The position numbers and the translations under genes are program-made. From an uncultured Chlorobiaceae bacterium (GTDB lineage: Bacteria; Bacteroidota; Chlorobiia; Chlorobiales; Chlorobiaceae), in NCBI GenBank assembly GCA_903994525.1, contig CAJEXW010000010.1:25273-89272 (forward strand): 64,000 nt of DNA, read 5' to 3'. Shown here one piece after another: positions 53,138-62,969 of the stretch; positions within the stretch are counted from its first letter, which is position 1, and each line of letters starts with the position of its first letter. Below the pieces are notes generated by a model. That model made no database searches. It saw nothing but the letters and a program-made list of their open reading frames with translations, and was not told where the DNA came from.

Positions 53138-54406
53138 ATGCTGAAAACATTATTTGATATAGCCGTACGTCATCTCCTTGGAAGGCGACGACAGACATTG
53201 ACCACCATCTTTGGTGTGGCGATCAGCACGATGGTGCTGATTACGACCAACTCACTGATGAGGGGCTTGCTCGAATCCTTTGTCGAAACGATTGTCAATG
53301 TTGCACCGCATATTACGATAAAAGGAGAAAAAATGCATCCGATGCCACTCAATCTCCTTACTCAAGTGGACTCTTCCGTTGTTGCCAGCGTTGATGACAA
53401 TATTCAGAAGCTTGAACCAGAGGAGGTGCAGAACTATCGTCAAATACTCGCCCTCTTCAGTACGCCTGAGTATAAAAAAAAGATTACCGCAGCATCCCCT
53501 TATGTCAATGCACAAGTTATGGCGGTAAAAGGGAGTCGTAATCAGCCAATTCTTCTTAAAGGTATTCTGCTGGACAGGGAGGATGCTATCAGTGGTATCC
53601 AAAAAAAACTTGTTCAGGGAGATGTTGCTCTTTTTGAAAAAACAACCAATGCGCTTCTGGTAGGGAGAACAGTGGCAAAGGATATGGATCTGAAGATGAA
53701 TGATCAGGTTGTTGTCATTCCCGCTTCTGGAAAAAGTCGTCAGTGCAAGGTAGCTGGAATCTTTTTTTCTGGAGTCAATGCAGTTGATAACAGTGTTATG
53801 GTCTCTCTCAAATTTGCTCAAATTATTGAGGGATTGCCGGTGAACAAAGTCTCGGGCATAGCTCTAAAGGTCTCTGATCCGTTTGCCAATGCCTCCCTTT
53901 CGCAAGAACTGGAACAAATAACAGGCTATCATTGTGTTACCTGGCAGAAGGAAAATGCAAGTTTACTCTCCCTTTTTACCCGTATTGGTTATATCGTCTT
54001 CTCTTTGGTCGCCTTTGTTGGTATCGTCTCTGGTTTCGGAGTTGCCAATATTTTGGTGACTACGGTTTTCGAAAAGAGCAGAGATATAGCCATCATGAAG
54101 TCGCTTGGATTTTCCGCATCACAACTGGTAAGTCTTTTTATTTTTGAAGGCTTTATGGTTGGATTGGGTGGTGCTCTTACTGGCGGAGTGCTTGCCATTG
54201 CCTCAATCAAGCTCCTTGCAAGCCTTCCCATAGAGAGTTCGCAGGGGGCGCTTACCAAGACTGGCTTCAGCATGTCGTGGAACCCGCTCTATTTTCTGCT
54301 TATCATCGGTGTAACAGTGCTCATCAGTACACTGGCAGCAGTTTTGCCCTCCGCACGCGCTGCAAAACTGGAGCCGGTCAGTGTTCTTCGAGACAGTAGC
54401 CTGTAG
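53138..54406 (+). CDS. FtsX-type ABC permease (LolC/MacB-like)
   Basis: A 422-residue permease. Membrane helix 1 (about 21-42), a large periplasmic domain (about 45-270), then three helices with the FtsX core: YIVFSLVAFVGIVSGFGVANILVTTVFEKSRDIAIMKSLG, and a C-terminal PSARAAKLEPVSVLRD tail typical of MacB/LolC/E. The partner ATPase is not adjacent on this strand. A lipoprotein-release or envelope-export role is inferred from family. Confidence 0.85.
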   Translation: MLKTLFDIAVRHLLGRRRQTLTTIFGVAISTMVLITTNSLMRGLLESFVETIVNVAPHITIKGEKMHPMPLNLLTQVDSSVVASVDDNIQKLEPEEVQNYRQILALFSTPEYKKKITAASPYVNAQVMAVKGSRNQPILLKGILLDREDAISGIQKKLVQGDVALFEKTTNALLVGRTVAKDMDLKMNDQVVVIPASGKSRQCKVAGIFFSGVNAVDNSVMVSLKFAQIIEGLPVNKVSGIALKVSDPFANASLSQELEQITGYHCVTWQKENASLLSLFTRIGYIVFSLVAFVGIVSGFGVANILVTTVFEKSRDIAIMKSLGFSASQLVSLFIFEGFMVGLGGALTGGVLAIASIKLLASLPIESSQGALTKTGFSMSWNPLYFLLIIGVTVLISTLAAVLPSARAAKLEPVSVLRDSSL

Positions 54407-54418
54407 TTGGGCCGACAC

Positions 54419-56221
54419 TCAGCGGAGTGTCTGTTCCGGGTGCTGCAGCAGGTAAAGTTTGTGGTAGAGTCCTCTGTTTGCCAGAAGCTTTTGGTGGTTT
54501 CCACTCTCCCTGATTACCCCTTTATGCAGCACAATAATTCTGTCTGCTTTTTGAACCGTAGAGAGTCTGTGAGCAATAATTATAGAGGTGCGTTCACTCA
54601 TGAGACGGGCTGTCGCCGCATCAATCAAGGATTCAGTTTCGGTATCAACCGAGCTGGTGGCCTCATCAAGTACCAGAATTTCGGGATTGTAAAGAAGTGC
54701 CCGTACAAAGGCAATTAACTGTTTCTGGCCGGACGAGAGTCCAGTGCCGTTTTCGAGAACCCGGTACTCGTATCCACCAGGGAGCTGTTGAATAAAGCGA
54801 TCTGCTCCAACAACTTTTGCGGCATTCTGCAACGCCTCATCAGAGACATCAGGATTGCCAAAGGCCAGATTCTCCCTTATGGTTCCAGAGAAGAGGAAGA
54901 CATCCTGCATGACCACCCCAACAAGTCCTCGTACTGAAGCTTCAGCAATCTGCTGCAAAGAGATTCCATCAATGGTTACTGATCCTTTTGCAAAGGGGTA
55001 AAGTTTGGCAATGATGTTGATCAGCGTTGTTTTGCCACTACCTGTTGCGCCGACAATAGCAATCTTCTCTCCATGCCTTATAGTCATTGAGATATCTTTC
55101 AATATCCAGTTTTCGCTTTCATAGGCAAACCATACATTTTTGAACTCAATACAATCATGAAACGACGTGAGAGTTTGCAGTCCCTGTTGTTTTTCTATTC
55201 CCTCTTTTTCATCAAGAAGCCGAATAATTCGATCGGAGCTTGTAATGGCTGTCTGTATAACATTGAACCTGTCAGAAAGATGTTGCAAGGGGCGGAAAAA
55301 GAGCCAGATATACTGAACAAACGAGACCACAACACCGATAGAGAGATTCCCCTTGAGTAATCGAAAGCCGCTGTACCAAAGCACAAGAGCGGCTGCAGCC
55401 GAACTGAGCACTTCAATCAAAGGAAAGTAGATAGAGAAATAAAAGACCGAACGAATATTTGCATCCCGATGATCGGCATTGATTGCCTGATATTTTCCAG
55501 CTTCACGTTTTTCACGGTTAAAAAGCTGGACAATAGTCATGCCGGTAAGATGCTCCTGAAAAAAGGTGTTCAGTCTTGCATTATGGGTAAGCACATCCTG
55601 AAACGCTACTCTTACCTTGTTCTTGAAAGTTATTGTTGCATAGATCATCAGGGGGAGAATCGCAAGCACGATCAGAGTCAGTTGCCAGTCAATCCATGCC
55701 ATAAGTACCACAATAAAAAAAAGCTGTAAAAGGTCACCAAGAATCGTGATGATGCCGCTCGAAAGCATCTCGCTGAGTGACTCGACATCGCTGGTTGTTC
55801 TTGTGATCAGGCGGCCGATTGGATTGCGGTCATAAAACCTTGCGGGAAGCTTCTGCAGATGAGTAAAAATATCCATTCGGATGTCGAGCACCGCTTTCTG
55901 ACCGATAATCTGTGTCAGCCATGTGGTGATATACTGCTTGATACCATCAAGCAAAATTGCACCTGCAAGAAAAATGCTGACAATGGTTAACCCTTTAAAA
56001 TCTCCTCGGGCGATATAATCGTCAATAGCAATTTTGGTCAGATACGGTCTGAGCGGGCCAAGAAATGAGCCGGCAATAGTGATGCAAACTGCAATTGCAA
56101 CAAGCTTGTAATAGGGCTTGACATATCTGAAAAGGCGAGTAATAATATAGCGGTCAACCGAACTCTTTTTTTCTTGTTGCAGGGTATCGTCCTGCTGTGG
56201 CGTGAAGCTTTGTTTACTCAT
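54419..56221 (-). CDS. Fused ABC exporter (MsbA/MDR-like)
   Basis: A 600-residue half-transporter. A polar N-terminus (SKQSFTPQQ) leads to six helices from about residue 35, with the coupling-helix region [24 protein letters not shown]. The ATPase has Walker A GATGSGKT, signature [16 protein letters not shown] (note LSSGQ rather than LSGGQ), Walker [12 protein letters not shown] and the switch His in IIAHRLST. The chosen start overlaps the glmM stop by eight bases; TTG at 56251 is an alternative. Substrate unknown; homologous to the other exporter at 20315 but clearly a different subfamily. Confidence 0.88.
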   Translation of the reverse strand: MSKQSFTPQQDDTLQQEKKSSVDRYIITRLFRYVKPYYKLVAIAVCITIAGSFLGPLRPYLTKIAIDDYIARGDFKGLTIVSIFLAGAILLDGIKQYITTWLTQIIGQKAVLDIRMDIFTHLQKLPARFYDRNPIGRLITRTTSDVESLSEMLSSGIITILGDLLQLFFIVVLMAWIDWQLTLIVLAILPLMIYATITFKNKVRVAFQDVLTHNARLNTFFQEHLTGMTIVQLFNREKREAGKYQAINADHRDANIRSVFYFSIYFPLIEVLSSAAAALVLWYSGFRLLKGNLSIGVVVSFVQYIWLFFRPLQHLSDRFNVIQTAITSSDRIIRLLDEKEGIEKQQGLQTLTSFHDCIEFKNVWFAYESENWILKDISMTIRHGEKIAIVGATGSGKTTLINIIAKLYPFAKGSVTIDGISLQQIAEASVRGLVGVVMQDVFLFSGTIRENLAFGNPDVSDEALQNAAKVVGADRFIQQLPGGYEYRVLENGTGLSSGQKQLIAFVRALLYNPEILVLDEATSSVDTETESLIDAATARLMSERTSIIIAHRLSTVQKADRIIVLHKGVIRESGNHQKLLANRGLYHKLYLLQHPEQTLR

Positions 56222-57629
56222 CCCTCTTTTCGCCTGGGCATCTTGTTTCAATGCCCTCTTTCAGTGCACAGGCCAGCGCTTCAGCCTGCTCTTTTGATGG
56301 AGCTTCAGCATAGATTCTGACAATGGGCTCAGTATTTGATGGTCGCAAGTGAACCCAACTGTCAGCAAAGTCAAGTTTCAATCCATCAAGCCTGTTCGCC
56401 TCAGCGTCAGGGTAATGGAGGGCAATATCGGTAAAGATCTTTTCAAGTGATTCAGCCTCTCGCTGGCCAAGAATAATTTTCTGTTTTGACATGAAATAAT
56501 CCGGAAACGTCCTGCGGAACTGCGACAGCGAGCCTCCCTTGTTCGATGTTCGCCAAAGAGTAAATGCCTGGATAATAAGCGCTATACCAACCAGTGCATC
56601 ACGTCCATAATGCAACTCTGGAAGAATGACCCCACCGTTGCCTTCACCTCCAATGACCGCATTTTTTGCTTTCATCACCTCGCTGACATTGGCTTCCCCA
56701 ACTTTTGCACTGTAACACGCCACTCCGTATCGGTCGGCAATGTCGCGAAGTGCCCGGCTGCTTGAGAGATTGTTAGCAACCGCACCTGGTTTGTGCTTCA
56801 GGTAAAAATCTGCACAGGCAACAAGGGTGTACTCTTCCCCAAAAAGCGAGCCATCCTCACACAGAAGGGCGAGCCGATCGACATCTGGATCAACAACCAG
56901 AGCAAAGTCACATCCACTTTCTTGAAGTGCTGCGATAGTGGCAGATAAATTTTCTGCAACAGGTTCGGGATTTCGTGGAAAAAGCCCGCTGCCGCCGCAG
57001 GCAACCTGAACAACGCGTTCAATACCAAGTCGTTTACAAAGTTTCGGCACAATCGAAAAACCAGCCCCTTCTACACAGTCAACCAGCACCTTGAACTGTT
57101 CTCTGGCGATTGCGGCGGGGTTGATACAGGGTAACCGGACTACTTTTTCAATATGGTAGTCGTCATATCCTTCACTGTGACGGATTGTGCCGATACCATC
57201 CCAGTGTGCTGTGACAAATTGCTCTTTTTCTGCAATAGCGAGAAGTTCTTCCACCTCTTCAGCGTTTAAAAACTCTCCAAGGTGGTTCAGCATTTTCAGG
57301 GCATTCCAAGCTACAGGGTTGTGTGATGCTGTAATAATCAGTCCTGCATCAGCCTCTTCAGCGGCCACAGCAATTTCGACGGTTGGAGTGGTGGCGATAC
57401 GAAGATCAATGACATCACACCCGCACAAAAGCAGGGTATTGCTCACCAGATCACTGATAGCTTTGCCGGTTGGTCTGGTATCCCGGCCGATAACAATACG
57501 AGCTTTTTTTTCGGGATGCCGACGAATAGTCCATGAAGCAAAAGCCGTTGCAAATGCAGTCAGAGTTTTGGGAGTCAGGCTTTCGCCAACGATTCCCCTA
57601 ATTCCGGAGACGCTGATCATCAGGCTCAT
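56214..57629 (-). CDS. glmM: Phosphoglucosamine mutase / phosphomannomutase family
   Basis: A 471-residue alpha-D-phosphohexomutase. The phosphoserine is Ser102 in TASHNP, the metal loop is DPDVDR, and GEGNGGVI is the sugar-binding loop, with [14 protein letters not shown] as the phosphate-binding C-terminal motif. [19 protein letters not shown] is the usual N-terminus. GlmM (glucosamine-6-P to glucosamine-1-P) is favoured over ManB, supplying the GlmU-like enzyme. Start 57629 is chosen by homology; ATG 57620 is close by. An open frame runs 50 codons further up without homology. Confidence 0.85.
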   Translation of the reverse strand: MSLMISVSGIRGIVGESLTPKTLTAFATAFASWTIRRHPEKKARIVIGRDTRPTGKAISDLVSNTLLLCGCDVIDLRIATTPTVEIAVAAEEADAGLIITASHNPVAWNALKMLNHLGEFLNAEEVEELLAIAEKEQFVTAHWDGIGTIRHSEGYDDYHIEKVVRLPCINPAAIAREQFKVLVDCVEGAGFSIVPKLCKRLGIERVVQVACGGSGLFPRNPEPVAENLSATIAALQESGCDFALVVDPDVDRLALLCEDGSLFGEEYTLVACADFYLKHKPGAVANNLSSSRALRDIADRYGVACYSAKVGEANVSEVMKAKNAVIGGEGNGGVILPELHYGRDALVGIALIIQAFTLWRTSNKGGSLSQFRRTFPDYFMSKQKIILGQREAESLEKIFTDIALHYPDAEANRLDGLKLDFADSWVHLRPSNTEPIVRIYAEAPSKEQAEALACALKEGIETRCPGEKRDE

Positions 57630-57788
57630 AAGTGCAAGGTTATCTTGTTCAAGATTTTGCCCAATATAAGAAAAAAATGTGGGCGGATTAGATGAATGGC
57701 AGCTTGTTGCTCTCAGCAAGTCCAGATGGAGATAAACATCAGAAGCCTGCTCAAAAACAGCGATACAAAGAGTTCTCATTTTTCCTGC

Positions 57789-57816
57789 TTGCCTTTTGAT
57801 TTGATTCTTTTATATT
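57789..57816 (+). promoter_or_regulatory. Probable promoter of rpsT
   Basis: TTGCCT (57789-57794), a 16-base spacer and TATATT (57811-57816) stand 48 bases before the rpsT start codon in the 235-base divergent region with glmM. Match to the sigma-70 consensus is moderate. Confidence 0.5.
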
Positions 57817-57864
57817 GCATGACTTTTGTTTAGTCAATAACATTTTATCCAAGACCAAGCGTAT

Positions 57865-58140
57865 ATGCCTTTACATAAATCGGCCGAAAAAAGACTGCGT
57901 CAGTCAGACAGAAGAAATGCGAGAAACAGAGCGCGGAAAAAAGAGCTGAAAGTTCTCGTTAAAACCATGCAAAAATTGATTGATACCAGTGCGGAGAAGG
58001 CTGTTGTCGAGGTTGCCTATCGTTCAGCGGTTCAGAAACTTGATCGCCTCGGAGTGAAAAACTACATACATGCGAACAAAGCGTCCCGCAAGAAATCGCA
58101 GTTGACTAGGCTTTTGAACAGCTACGTCAAGGTTGATTAA
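57865..58140 (+). CDS. rpsT: 30S ribosomal protein S20
   Basis: A 91-residue basic helical protein of the small subunit. [28 protein letters not shown] and the late [20 protein letters not shown] are characteristic. It stands alone ahead of ruvA by about 95 bases. Confidence 0.95.
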   Translation: MPLHKSAEKRLRQSDRRNARNRARKKELKVLVKTMQKLIDTSAEKAVVEVAYRSAVQKLDRLGVKNYIHANKASRKKSQLTRLLNSYVKVD

Positions 58141-58235
58141 GGGTTTTACTCCGCTGGAGTATCCAGAGTTGATTTTCGTTCCCTGACATCCGGGCAGGCA
58201 AGCCTTCCCAGCCCGGGTTTCCATATCATCGATTC

Positions 58236-58844
58236 ATGTTTGCATATTTTCGTGGCAGGCTGGTTGCAGTGATGCCTGATGAAGCGGTTGTCGAGGTCTC
58301 TGGGATTGCTTACCAGTTTCTTATTTCTGCAACGACCTATCGTCGATTGCCCGCACAGGGGAGCGAGGTTATTCTTTTTTCACATCTGTATGTTCGGGAA
58401 GATGCCCTGCAACTTTACGGCTTTTCTTGTGAAGATGAGCGCCGCCTTTTTCGTCTCTTGTTGCTCGCTTCTGGTGTCGGCCCAAAACTGGCTCTTGCGG
58501 TACTTTCCGGATTGTCGGTACAGGAGGTTCATGAAGCTATTTTGGCAAATGCGCCGGAACGTCTTTATGGCATTTCTGGTGTTGGTAAAAAAACTGCGGC
58601 CAGAGTTATTCTTGAGTTACGGGATAAAATTCTGAAACTTACCCCGGTTGAAAGTATGGTAACACCCACCTCTCTTCAGATAAGCCGCTTGCGCGATGAT
58701 GCAATTAATGCTTTGGTGACGCTGGGGTTTGCCAGAAACATGGTACAAAAAGCTGTCATTACTATTATCGAGCAACATGGTGATACTGGCTTAACGATTG
58801 AGGATGTCGTTAAATCAGCTCTTCTTTCAATTCATAATAGTTAG
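58236..58844 (+). CDS. ruvA: Holliday junction DNA helicase subunit RuvA
   Basis: Binds four-way junctions and loads RuvB. The N-terminal OB fold has [26 protein letters not shown]; helix-hairpin-helix repeats are [14 protein letters not shown] and [21 protein letters not shown]. The C-terminal domain III ([22 protein letters not shown]) contacts RuvB. 202 residues, full length. It ends 10 bases before the preferred folC start. Confidence 0.96.
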   Translation: MFAYFRGRLVAVMPDEAVVEVSGIAYQFLISATTYRRLPAQGSEVILFSHLYVREDALQLYGFSCEDERRLFRLLLLASGVGPKLALAVLSGLSVQEVHEAILANAPERLYGISGVGKKTAARVILELRDKILKLTPVESMVTPTSLQISRLRDDAINALVTLGFARNMVQKAVITIIEQHGDTGLTIEDVVKSALLSIHNS

Positions 58845-58854
58845 CAGTAAAACG

Positions 58855-60123
58855 GTGACTTACCAGGAAGCACTTGATTTTCTCTATCCGCTGCACCGGT
58901 TTGGAATTCAACCAGGTCTTGATCGGATACACAAGCTCCTTGATATTCTTCGGCTACCACAGCGTCGGCTTGGCCTTGTTGTACACCTGGCCGGTACTAA
59001 TGGTAAAGGGACCGTAGCCGCATCACTCGCGTCAATTTTTAAAGTAAGTGGCAGAAAAACGGCGCTCTATACTTCACCTCATCTGGTTGATTTTACAGAA
59101 CGAATCCGAATAAATGGCATACAGATTCCCCGTAACAAGGTGGCTTACTACTGTTCACTTTTGCAAAGTGCCGCCAGTGAGAATCATGCAACCTTTTTTG
59201 AAGTGACCACCGCGATAGCCTTTGCCTGGTTTGCGGATGAAGGAGTTGATGTGTCTATAATAGAAACAGGTTTAGGCGGTCGGCTGGATGCAACGAATGT
59301 CGTTGATCCGCGTTATGTCGTGATACCGAGTATTGGTTTGGATCACACAGAGTGGCTTGGTACAACCCATGCTGTCATTGCGGCAGAAAAGGCGGCAATT
59401 ATAAAGAAAGGGTGTAAAGTTATGACAGCAGTTTCTGATCCTGAATCTTTACAGCCAATACAGTCGATGGTTACTCTGTGCAATGTTCCCCTTTTTTGTT
59501 TCGGAAAAGATGCACGATGCAGCGTAACATCCCAGAAGCCCGGCTTGCTTGAGTTAGACATCAGGACTGGCTCTATGCACTACCCCGCATTGCAAGTACC
59601 ACTGACAGGTACATTTCATGCCTACAATATAACGCTTGCTGTGATGGTGGCTGAAGATGCCGGTATCTCTCCCGAAGAGATCAGATTGGGGCTGGAGCAG
59701 TTATCAGGAAGTGGTTACCGGGCAAGGCTTGAACTGATGAGCAGCCTACCGGCAATTTTTCTGGATGTTTCACATAATCCAGATGGTATGCGCGAGACGG
59801 TCAATACTCTTTTGGTATTCCGACATCTTTATAATCGGGTCTTTGTCATGCTTGGTTTGGCCTCTGATAAAGATGCACGTGCTATAGTTCGCGAACTTCT
59901 TCGTCTCAACGTCTCTTTTTTGACGGTTCCTCTCCCTTCTGATCGGGGTATTTCGGCTGACTTGCTCGGCTCTTTGTGTCATGAAGAGGGGAGAGAAGCA
60001 AAAGTTTCGAAGAATGCAAAAGAAGGGTTAGCCTATTTGCGGAGGAGAGCCGGGGCGGATGATCTGATTCTCATTACTGGATCTTTTTATCTGGCTGGTG
60101 ATATAATTGACGGTGGTATGTGA
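58855..60123 (+). CDS. folC: Folylpolyglutamate/dihydrofolate synthase FolC
   Basis: Adds glutamate to folates. TYQEALDFLYPLHRFGIQPGLDRI is the usual start; the ATP loop is HLAGTNGKGTVAAS, then TSPHLVDFTERIRING, ETGLGGRLDATNVV and DHTEWLG. The GTG at 58855 is chosen because homology begins there, giving 422 residues; an upstream ATG at 58798 would overlap ruvA. It is followed by a 304-base non-coding stretch. Confidence 0.93.
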   Translation: MTYQEALDFLYPLHRFGIQPGLDRIHKLLDILRLPQRRLGLVVHLAGTNGKGTVAASLASIFKVSGRKTALYTSPHLVDFTERIRINGIQIPRNKVAYYCSLLQSAASENHATFFEVTTAIAFAWFADEGVDVSIIETGLGGRLDATNVVDPRYVVIPSIGLDHTEWLGTTHAVIAAEKAAIIKKGCKVMTAVSDPESLQPIQSMVTLCNVPLFCFGKDARCSVTSQKPGLLELDIRTGSMHYPALQVPLTGTFHAYNITLAVMVAEDAGISPEEIRLGLEQLSGSGYRARLELMSSLPAIFLDVSHNPDGMRETVNTLLVFRHLYNRVFVMLGLASDKDARAIVRELLRLNVSFLTVPLPSDRGISADLLGSLCHEEGREAKVSKNAKEGLAYLRRRAGADDLILITGSFYLAGDIIDGGM

Positions 60124-60427
60124 TGTTCCCTTTTTTATGGATTTTTTTTTATATATATTTTGTCAAGCTACAGAAATTCTTCTGACAAGAGAGAGAATAA
60201 CTCTCCACGTAATTCCTTTTCGTGATTATCCCTTTTTCAATTATAGACATTCATCCCCTGTTTTTTTCTTTTCCTGCTGTCATGTCACATGATCAAGCGT
60301 TAAAGATAATTTCCGTTTATGATCCCTGTTATGGAACATGGTATTGATGCACTCAGCAGGGTAGAGATGTGGTGCTTCCTTTTTCTGTGGCGTTTTTAAA
60401 ATCAAGCGTTGAACACTAATTAATACA
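60124..60427 (+). other. 304-base leader of rho
   Basis: No gene is evident. Two small adjacent hairpins are readable: CAGAA/TTCTG (60171-60184) and GAGAG/CTCTC (60191-60205). A 10-mer ATCAAGCGTT occurs at 60292-60301 and again at 60401-60410, just before rho. T-rich runs occur near 60130-60160. Long rho leaders often carry autoregulation by Rho-dependent termination, which is a plausible but unproven reading. Confidence 0.45.
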
Positions 60428-61717
60428 ATGTCGAACAATTCGAGTTTTAAAGGTCTGGACATCAATATGCTCCAGAAAAAGAAGGTATCAGAACTTCACG
60501 CATTAGCCAAAGAGCTTGGAGTTATGGCGGCGGGCTTGCGTAAGGAAGAGCTGATTTTCAAGATCATTGAGGCCCAGTCACAGAAGAATACCGATTCTGA
60601 AAGCGGAAATGTCATGGTTAACACCGGTGTTCTGCAGGTTATTCCCGAGGGTTACGGCTTTTTGAGGTCGGCCAATTACAATTACCTCTCCTCTCCTGAC
60701 GATATCTATGTCTCGCCCTCGCAGATCAAGCGCTTTAATATGCGTACTGGAGATACGGTTTCTGGACAGGTAAGGGCTCCAAAAGAGGGTGAGCGTTTTT
60801 TTGCTCTTCTGAAGATCAATACCATAGATGGCAATGATCCGGAGATTACCAGAGAGCGGCCCTATTTTGAAAACCTGACTCCTCTTTTTCCCCGTGAACG
60901 CCTCAAGCTTGAGACCAAGCAGACCGAATATTGTGGCAGGATTATGGATATTTTTACCCCTATAGGCAAAGGTCAGCGTGGACTTATTGTTGCGCAGCCC
61001 AAAACGGGCAAAACGATGTTGCTGCAGATGATTGCCAATGCGATCATCAAAAATCATCCTGAGGTTTATCTAATTGTCCTGCTTATTGATGAGCGTCCTG
61101 AGGAGGTGACGGACATGGCCAGAAGTGTTCCGGCAGAGGTTGTTAGTTCAACCTTTGATGAAGATCCTGAGAGGCATGTGCTTGTGGCAGATATGGTGCT
61201 CGAAAAAGCCAAACGACTTGTAGAGGTTGGCAGGGATGTTGTTGTTCTTCTCGATTCTATTACCCGTCTTGCAAGAGCCCATAACACCATTATTCCCCAT
61301 TCTGGAAAAATCCTTTCAGGTGGTATTGATGCCAATGCGTTGACGAAACCGAAACGTTTTTTTGGTGCTGCACGTAATATCGAAGAGGGTGGCAGTCTTA
61401 CTATCATTGCCACTGCGCTTGTTGATACAGGGTCACGTATGGACGATGTTATTTTTGAAGAGTTCAAGGGTACCGGTAACATGGAGCTGCTGCTCGATCG
61501 CCGACTCTCAGAGCGTCGAGTATTTCCATCGATTGATATTCTCCGTTCTGGTACCAGAAAGGAGGAACTCCTCTTTTCACAGGAGGAACTTTCCAGAACA
61601 TGGCTCCTCAGAAAGTATCTTGCTGACAAGAATCCTATTGAATGTATGGAGTTCATGCGTGAGAAAATGGGAGATACGAAGGATAACAAGGAGTTTTTTA
61701 AATATATGAATGCCTGA
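60428..61717 (+). CDS. rho: Transcription termination factor Rho
   Basis: A hexameric RNA-dependent ATPase. The N-terminal Rho_N domain ([23 protein letters not shown]) is followed by the RNA-binding cold-shock-like domain with [22 protein letters not shown]. The ATPase has Walker [13 protein letters not shown], Walker [14 protein letters not shown] and the Q/R-loop region [14 protein letters not shown]. At 429 residues it has no large insertion. Confidence 0.97.
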   Translation: MSNNSSFKGLDINMLQKKKVSELHALAKELGVMAAGLRKEELIFKIIEAQSQKNTDSESGNVMVNTGVLQVIPEGYGFLRSANYNYLSSPDDIYVSPSQIKRFNMRTGDTVSGQVRAPKEGERFFALLKINTIDGNDPEITRERPYFENLTPLFPRERLKLETKQTEYCGRIMDIFTPIGKGQRGLIVAQPKTGKTMLLQMIANAIIKNHPEVYLIVLLIDERPEEVTDMARSVPAEVVSSTFDEDPERHVLVADMVLEKAKRLVEVGRDVVVLLDSITRLARAHNTIIPHSGKILSGGIDANALTKPKRFFGAARNIEEGGSLTIIATALVDTGSRMDDVIFEEFKGTGNMELLLDRRLSERRVFPSIDILRSGTRKEELLFSQEELSRTWLLRKYLADKNPIECMEFMREKMGDTKDNKEFFKYMNA

Positions 61718-61796
61718 TCTCCCTGAGAAAGTTTGTATGTTTAAAAAAACTTCCTATATTATCTGCCTTTAAAACAAGAGGAAAGACACTTACTAT

Positions 61797-61904
61797 ATGC
61801 CCTGCGGAAAAAAAAGAAAACGCCATAAGATGGCGGTACACAAGCGTAAAAAGATGCGTCGTAAGAACCGGCACAAGAAGCGCCAGAGATACCAGAATAA
61901 GTAA
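61797..61904 (+). CDS. Tiny basic protein, COX24/AURKAIP1 (mS38-like) domain
   Basis: A 35-residue protein, too short for usual gene calling: it begins MPCGKKRKRHKMAVHKRKKM and continues RRKNRHKKRQRYQNK. The composition is about half Lys and Arg. I recognise it as the short AURKAIP1/COX24-domain protein known from Bacteroidota (MPSGKKRKRHK type); the eukaryotic relative mS38 sits on the mitochondrial small ribosomal subunit. AGAGGAAAG precedes the ATG as ribosome binding site. It lies between rho and two tRNA genes. Identity by recall, ribosomal role by analogy. Confidence 0.8.
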   Translation: MPCGKKRKRHKMAVHKRKKMRRKNRHKKRQRYQNK

Positions 61905-61934
61905 GTTCCGGTACTCATGTACCTTTTTGAGGTT

Positions 61935-62007
61935 GAGAATATAGCTCAGTCGGTAGAGCATCTGCCTTTTAAGCAGAGGGTCGAAGGTTCGAGTCCTTCT
62001 ATTCTCA
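61935..62007 (+). tRNA. tRNA-Lys (anticodon UUU)
   Basis: Acceptor arms GAGAATA and TATTCTC pair. The D arm has AGCTCAGTCGGTAGAGC, the anticodon stem TCTGC/GCAGA encloses CTTTTAA with anticodon TTT, and the T arm is GAAGG/CCTTC around TTCGAGT. The discriminator is A and CCA is not encoded. 73 bases. Confidence 0.97.
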
Positions 62008-62040
62008 CTGATTACACGAATGTACTCAGAAATTCGACAG

Positions 62041-62122
62041 GCCCGAGTGGTGAAATTGGTAGACACACTATCTTGAGGGGGTAGCGCCGAAAGGTGTAGG
62101 AGTTCGAATCTCCTCTCGGGCA
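62041..62122 (+). tRNA. tRNA-Leu (anticodon GAG)
   Basis: Acceptor arms GCCCGAG and CTCGGGC pair. The anticodon stem CTATC/GGTAG (one G-T pair) encloses TTGAGGG with anticodon GAG. A variable arm (CGCC/GGTG-like) and a T arm GGAG/CTCC around TTCGAAT complete a class II tRNA of 82 bases. CCA is not encoded. Confidence 0.96.
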
Positions 62123-62132
62123 CTTGATCATT

Positions 62133-62160
62133 AAAAAAGCCGCTTAAAAGCGGCTTTTTT
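62133..62160 (+). terminator. Rho-independent terminator after the tRNA pair
   Basis: GCCGCT (62139-62144) and AGCGGC (62149-62154) form a GC-rich stem with a TAAA loop, flanked by A6 on the left and T6 on the right, so it works in both directions and is strong. It ends the rho-tRNA segment 33 bases before etfB. Confidence 0.92.
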
Positions 62161-62192
62161 AATGGAGACAACTGAAATCGTCAACATCATTT

Positions 62193-62939
62193 ATGGATAT
62201 TGCAGTATGCCTCTGCTTTGTGCCTGACACAGCCTCAGTTATCGGATTTTCTGATCAGACAAGCGATCTCTCACGAGTCAATGAGGTGATAAATCCTTAC
62301 GATGAGTACGCTCTTGAGGAGGCTGTACGTCTAAAGGAGCGCTTTGAAGGAAGTCGTGTTACTGTTTTCACGGTTTCGCCAGTTTCCGCTAAAGATATGC
62401 TTCGAAAAGCGCTTGCCATGGGGGCGGATCGGGCTGTGCTTGTCACTCGGACGATGGTTCTTGATCCATATCAAACAGCTATTGCCTTAACTCATTCTAT
62501 TTCTGACTTTTATGCAGGAACTTTACCTGATCTTGTTTTTTGTGGAAAGCAATCAACTGATTTTCAGCATGGCCAGGTGCCACCAATGCTTGCCGAGCTT
62601 CTTGGTATGGGTGCTGTCACCGGGATTTGTGCATTGCACGTTTCCACTGAAGGTCTTGAGGTTGAACGTGAAATAGAGAGTGGTGTTGAGTTTTTTGAGC
62701 TACACTATCCAGCCCTGCTCAGTGTTGAAAAAGGGTTGAACACACCTCGTAAAACAAGTATCAAATCAGTCATGGAGGCCAGAAAAAAGACAATTGACTC
62801 TTTTTCTCTCGCTTTACATGAGCCTCCTTCTGTTGTCATGACAGGTATCAAGCCGTGTAGCAGAAAAAAAAGATGCCGATTTATATCTGACGAGAAAGAG
62901 CTGATCAAGGTTCTTCGAAAAGAGCTCTTTTTACCCTAA
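62193..62939 (+). CDS. etfB: Electron transfer flavoprotein beta subunit
   Basis: A 248-residue ETF beta subunit binding AMP or a second flavin. The hallmark NPYDEYALEEAVRLKE and AMGADRAVLVT are present, with FCGKQSTDFQHGQVPPMLAELLG and IESGVEFFELHYPALLSVEKGLN. The late IKPCSRKKR stretch is basic. It starts 33 bases after the terminator and precedes etfA by 30 bases. No dehydrogenase or ETF-quinone oxidoreductase is adjacent, so the partner is not known. Confidence 0.92.
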   Translation: MDIAVCLCFVPDTASVIGFSDQTSDLSRVNEVINPYDEYALEEAVRLKERFEGSRVTVFTVSPVSAKDMLRKALAMGADRAVLVTRTMVLDPYQTAIALTHSISDFYAGTLPDLVFCGKQSTDFQHGQVPPMLAELLGMGAVTGICALHVSTEGLEVEREIESGVEFFELHYPALLSVEKGLNTPRKTSIKSVMEARKKTIDSFSLALHEPPSVVMTGIKPCSRKKRCRFISDEKELIKVLRKELFLP

Positions 62940-62969
62940 GCGGGTTATCAAAAGAGGAGTCACTCACTA

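Noticed and set aside
54414..54431. Hairpin GACACT/AGTGTC as a terminator between the convergent FtsX-type and ABC exporter genes
   Set aside because: A perfect six-base stem but no U tract and it lies within the last codons of the exporter; not strong enough to call.
61066..61689. 207-codon minus-strand frame over rho
   Set aside because: Ser/Arg-rich shadow of the conserved rho ATPase.
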